Shown here piece after piece: positions 6,174-7,082 of a stretch of DNA of 7,082 nt (position 1 is its first letter; each line of letters starts with the position of its first letter). The stretch is from Alkanindiges sp. (GTDB lineage Bacteria; Pseudomonadota; Gammaproteobacteria; Pseudomonadales; Moraxellaceae). Made by a program: the position numbers and the translations under genes. Below the pieces are notes generated by a model. The model saw only the letters and a program-made list of their open reading frames with translations, was not told where the DNA came from and did not search any database. The stretch lies in contig JASLIR010000449.1 of assembly GCA_030152125.1 (NCBI GenBank), positions 1 to 7,082 on the forward strand. Direction: 5' to 3'.

Positions 6174-6192
6174 CAGGGAGCACCGCTCCCTG
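6174..6192 (+). promoter_or_regulatory. GC-rich hairpin in the leader of the AlpA-like gene
   Basis: CAGGGAGC (6174-6181) and GCTCCCTG (6185-6192) form a perfect 8-bp stem with a 3-nt loop, ending 29 bp before the AlpA-like ATG. Flanking sequences offer two mutually exclusive longer pairings: AAAGGT (6148-6153) with ACCTTT (6194-6199), and TAAAAC (6166-6171) with GTTTTA (6203-6208). The latter abuts the ribosome binding site. The weakly T-rich sequence after the stem could make it an attenuator. Control of translation or termination is inference. Confidence 0.5.
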
Positions 6193-6221
6193 AACCTTTA
6201 TAGTTTTACAGGAACAACACC

Positions 6222-6452
6222 ATGAATCTAATGAATGGCTTCTTAGCCAAAAACAAGCTTGTATTGATTCGCCAGCATGAGCTAGCTAAAAAACTCAATA
6301 TGGGACTGGATGCTTTCCGCAAGCTAACAAAAACTGACCCTTTGTTCCCCCAACCAATTAAGCTTGGAACGAGCCGTCAGTCTTCTGTCTTCTATGTGGT
6401 AGCTGAAGTAGAGGCTTGGATTGAAGCTAAAAAACAAGTAGGCAATAACTAA
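6222..6452 (+). CDS. AlpA-family / excisionase-like small DNA-binding regulator
   Basis: This 76-residue protein has the winged-helix layout of the AlpA/MerR-like phage regulators. The first helices are LIRQHELAKKLNMGLDAFRKL (about 15-35). Next comes the characteristic turn FPQPIKLGTSRQS (42-54), and then the closing helix VAEVEAWIEAKK (60-71). AlpA of E. coli CP4-57 activates the island's integrase and so promotes excision; other relatives act as excisionases. The start is supported by AGGA (6210-6213), 8 nt before ATG, although a second ATG follows three codons later. It is the first gene after the rightward promoter and lies 89 bp before the DUF3987 gene. By family and context it likely controls int or excision, but its target cannot be read from this sequence. 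Confidence 0.85.
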   Translation: MNLMNGFLAKNKLVLIRQHELAKKLNMGLDAFRKLTKTDPLFPQPIKLGTSRQSSVFYVVAEVEAWIEAKKQVGNN

Positions 6453-6460
6453 CTAGGCAA

Positions 6461-6520
6461 GGCTGCTAGCAAATACTAATAAAAAAGTAAATTCAATGTC
6501 TTACTAAAAAATTAGCAGCC
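6461..6520. repeat. Nested inverted repeats between the AlpA-like and DUF3987 genes
   Basis: The outer arms GGCTGCTA (6461-6468) and TAGCAGCC (6513-6520) are perfectly complementary. Inside them AGTAA (6486-6490) pairs with TTACT (6501-6505). The interior is almost pure A/T. The structure starts 8 bp after the AlpA-like stop and ends 21 bp before the DUF3987 start. There is no T tract after the outer stem, so it is not a standard terminator. It could be a translation-control RNA fold or a DNA site. Confidence 0.5.
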
Positions 6521-6541
6521 CTATTAATTTTGGAGAACATC

Positions 6542-7082
6542 GTGAATAGTTTCGTAAAACCACTTTTTAAAACCTTACAGTGGCAACCACCCCAATCATT
6601 AACCCATAATTTGCGTCATACCAGAGCCTCATTTTCATTAAGCGCATTACCTCCCCTAATTAGGGAGGCGGTGGAAGCGATTACCTATAGTACCCAAGCA
6701 AAAAGTGAGATGGTGATGATGTCCCTCTTAGGGACGCTATCATATCTGGCTCAACCCTTTGTTGATGCCCAAGGGCGGCAGTCAGCAATGCCTTGCTCTT
6801 TAATTATCTTGGTATCTGGTCAATCAGGATGCCGTAAAACTATGAGTGATCGCTTGGCGAATAAAGCAATTACTGACCATGAGCGCCATAAATATCTGAC
6901 ATATTTAGGAGGTCTGGAACAGTGGGCCAAAAACAAGCAAAACCTAAAAAACTCATCCCTAGATGATTTTCTGGCAAATCATCCAGAGCCGATTGACCCA
7001 ACAAGCATCTTTATTGATGCGACCCTCGAAGCGGTGGTCGCTCGGTTTATTGAGGGCAAAATCAAAAATGGCTATTGGTCAA
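6542..7082 (+). CDS. DUF3987 (YfjI-like) protein, N-terminal part, runs off window
   Basis: A GTG start with GGAGA (6532-6536), 5 nt upstream, opens a frame of 180 codons with no stop to the window edge. The residues from about 36 match the N-terminal pattern of DUF3987 proteins such as YfjI: LPPLIREAVEAI, then TQAKSEMVMMSLLGTLSYLAQ, then a P-loop-like SGQSGCRKT (92-100). It has Arg-Lys-Thr where a classical Walker A has Gly-Lys-Thr, as I recall for this family. An Asp in IFIDAT (156-161) and the following TLEAVVARF fit the next conserved block. These proteins are common in phage satellites and genomic islands, sometimes grouped with primase/helicase genes, but no biochemical role is firmly known to me. 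It may share a transcript with the AlpA-like gene. The missing C-terminus prevents a firmer call. Confidence 0.8.
   Translation, partial: MNSFVKPLFKTLQWQPPQSLTHNLRHTRASFSLSALPPLIREAVEAITYSTQAKSEMVMMSLLGTLSYLAQPFVDAQGRQSAMPCSLIILVSGQSGCRKTMSDRLANKAITDHERHKYLTYLGGLEQWAKNKQNLKNSSLDDFLANHPEPIDPTSIFIDATLEAVVARFIEGKIKNGYWS

Overview
The window looks like a proteobacterial chromosome, most likely gammaproteobacterial, at the point where an integrated mobile element begins. The evidence is the glycerol kinase, a PHA-synthase-type alpha/beta hydrolase, a one-piece tmRNA with the tag ANDETYALAA, and a P4-type integrase lying directly downstream of the tmRNA gene. The genus cannot be fixed from this sequence; the tag type also fits some betaproteobacteria.

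Left part, positions 1 to about 3882 (host chromosome). The window opens with the C-terminal part of a SnoaL-like/ester cyclase-type protein on the plus strand. A near-perfect hairpin and two minus-strand genes follow: a PhaC-like alpha/beta hydrolase whose nucleophile position is Ser rather than the Cys of true PHA synthases, and glpK (glycerol kinase). A terminator separates glpK from the hydrolase gene. The ssrA gene (tmRNA, 3525-3882) reads rightward. The protein genes here are visibly richer in G+C than those to the right.

Right part, from about 3883 to the window end (integrated element, right boundary not seen). It starts exactly where ssrA ends. In order it holds a strong terminator, a complete tyrosine integrase of the ssrA/tRNA-targeting P4 type, a leftward XRE-family regulator, a 229-bp control region, a small AlpA/excisionase-like regulator, and the start of a DUF3987 (YfjI-like) protein with a modified P-loop that runs off the window. 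The DUF3987 gene starts with GTG.

Likely working model (inference): the integrase inserted the element into the 3' end of ssrA and kept the tmRNA intact. The XRE protein may repress the rightward promoter at 6075-6102, whose -10 box lies inside a 24-bp inverted repeat. That promoter would drive the AlpA-like protein (a candidate excision or integrase regulator) and the DUF3987 protein (a candidate replication or ATPase-type module). The leader of this transcript and the gap between the two genes both contain notable inverted repeats. No rRNA, tRNA, CRISPR array or insertion sequence was recognised.
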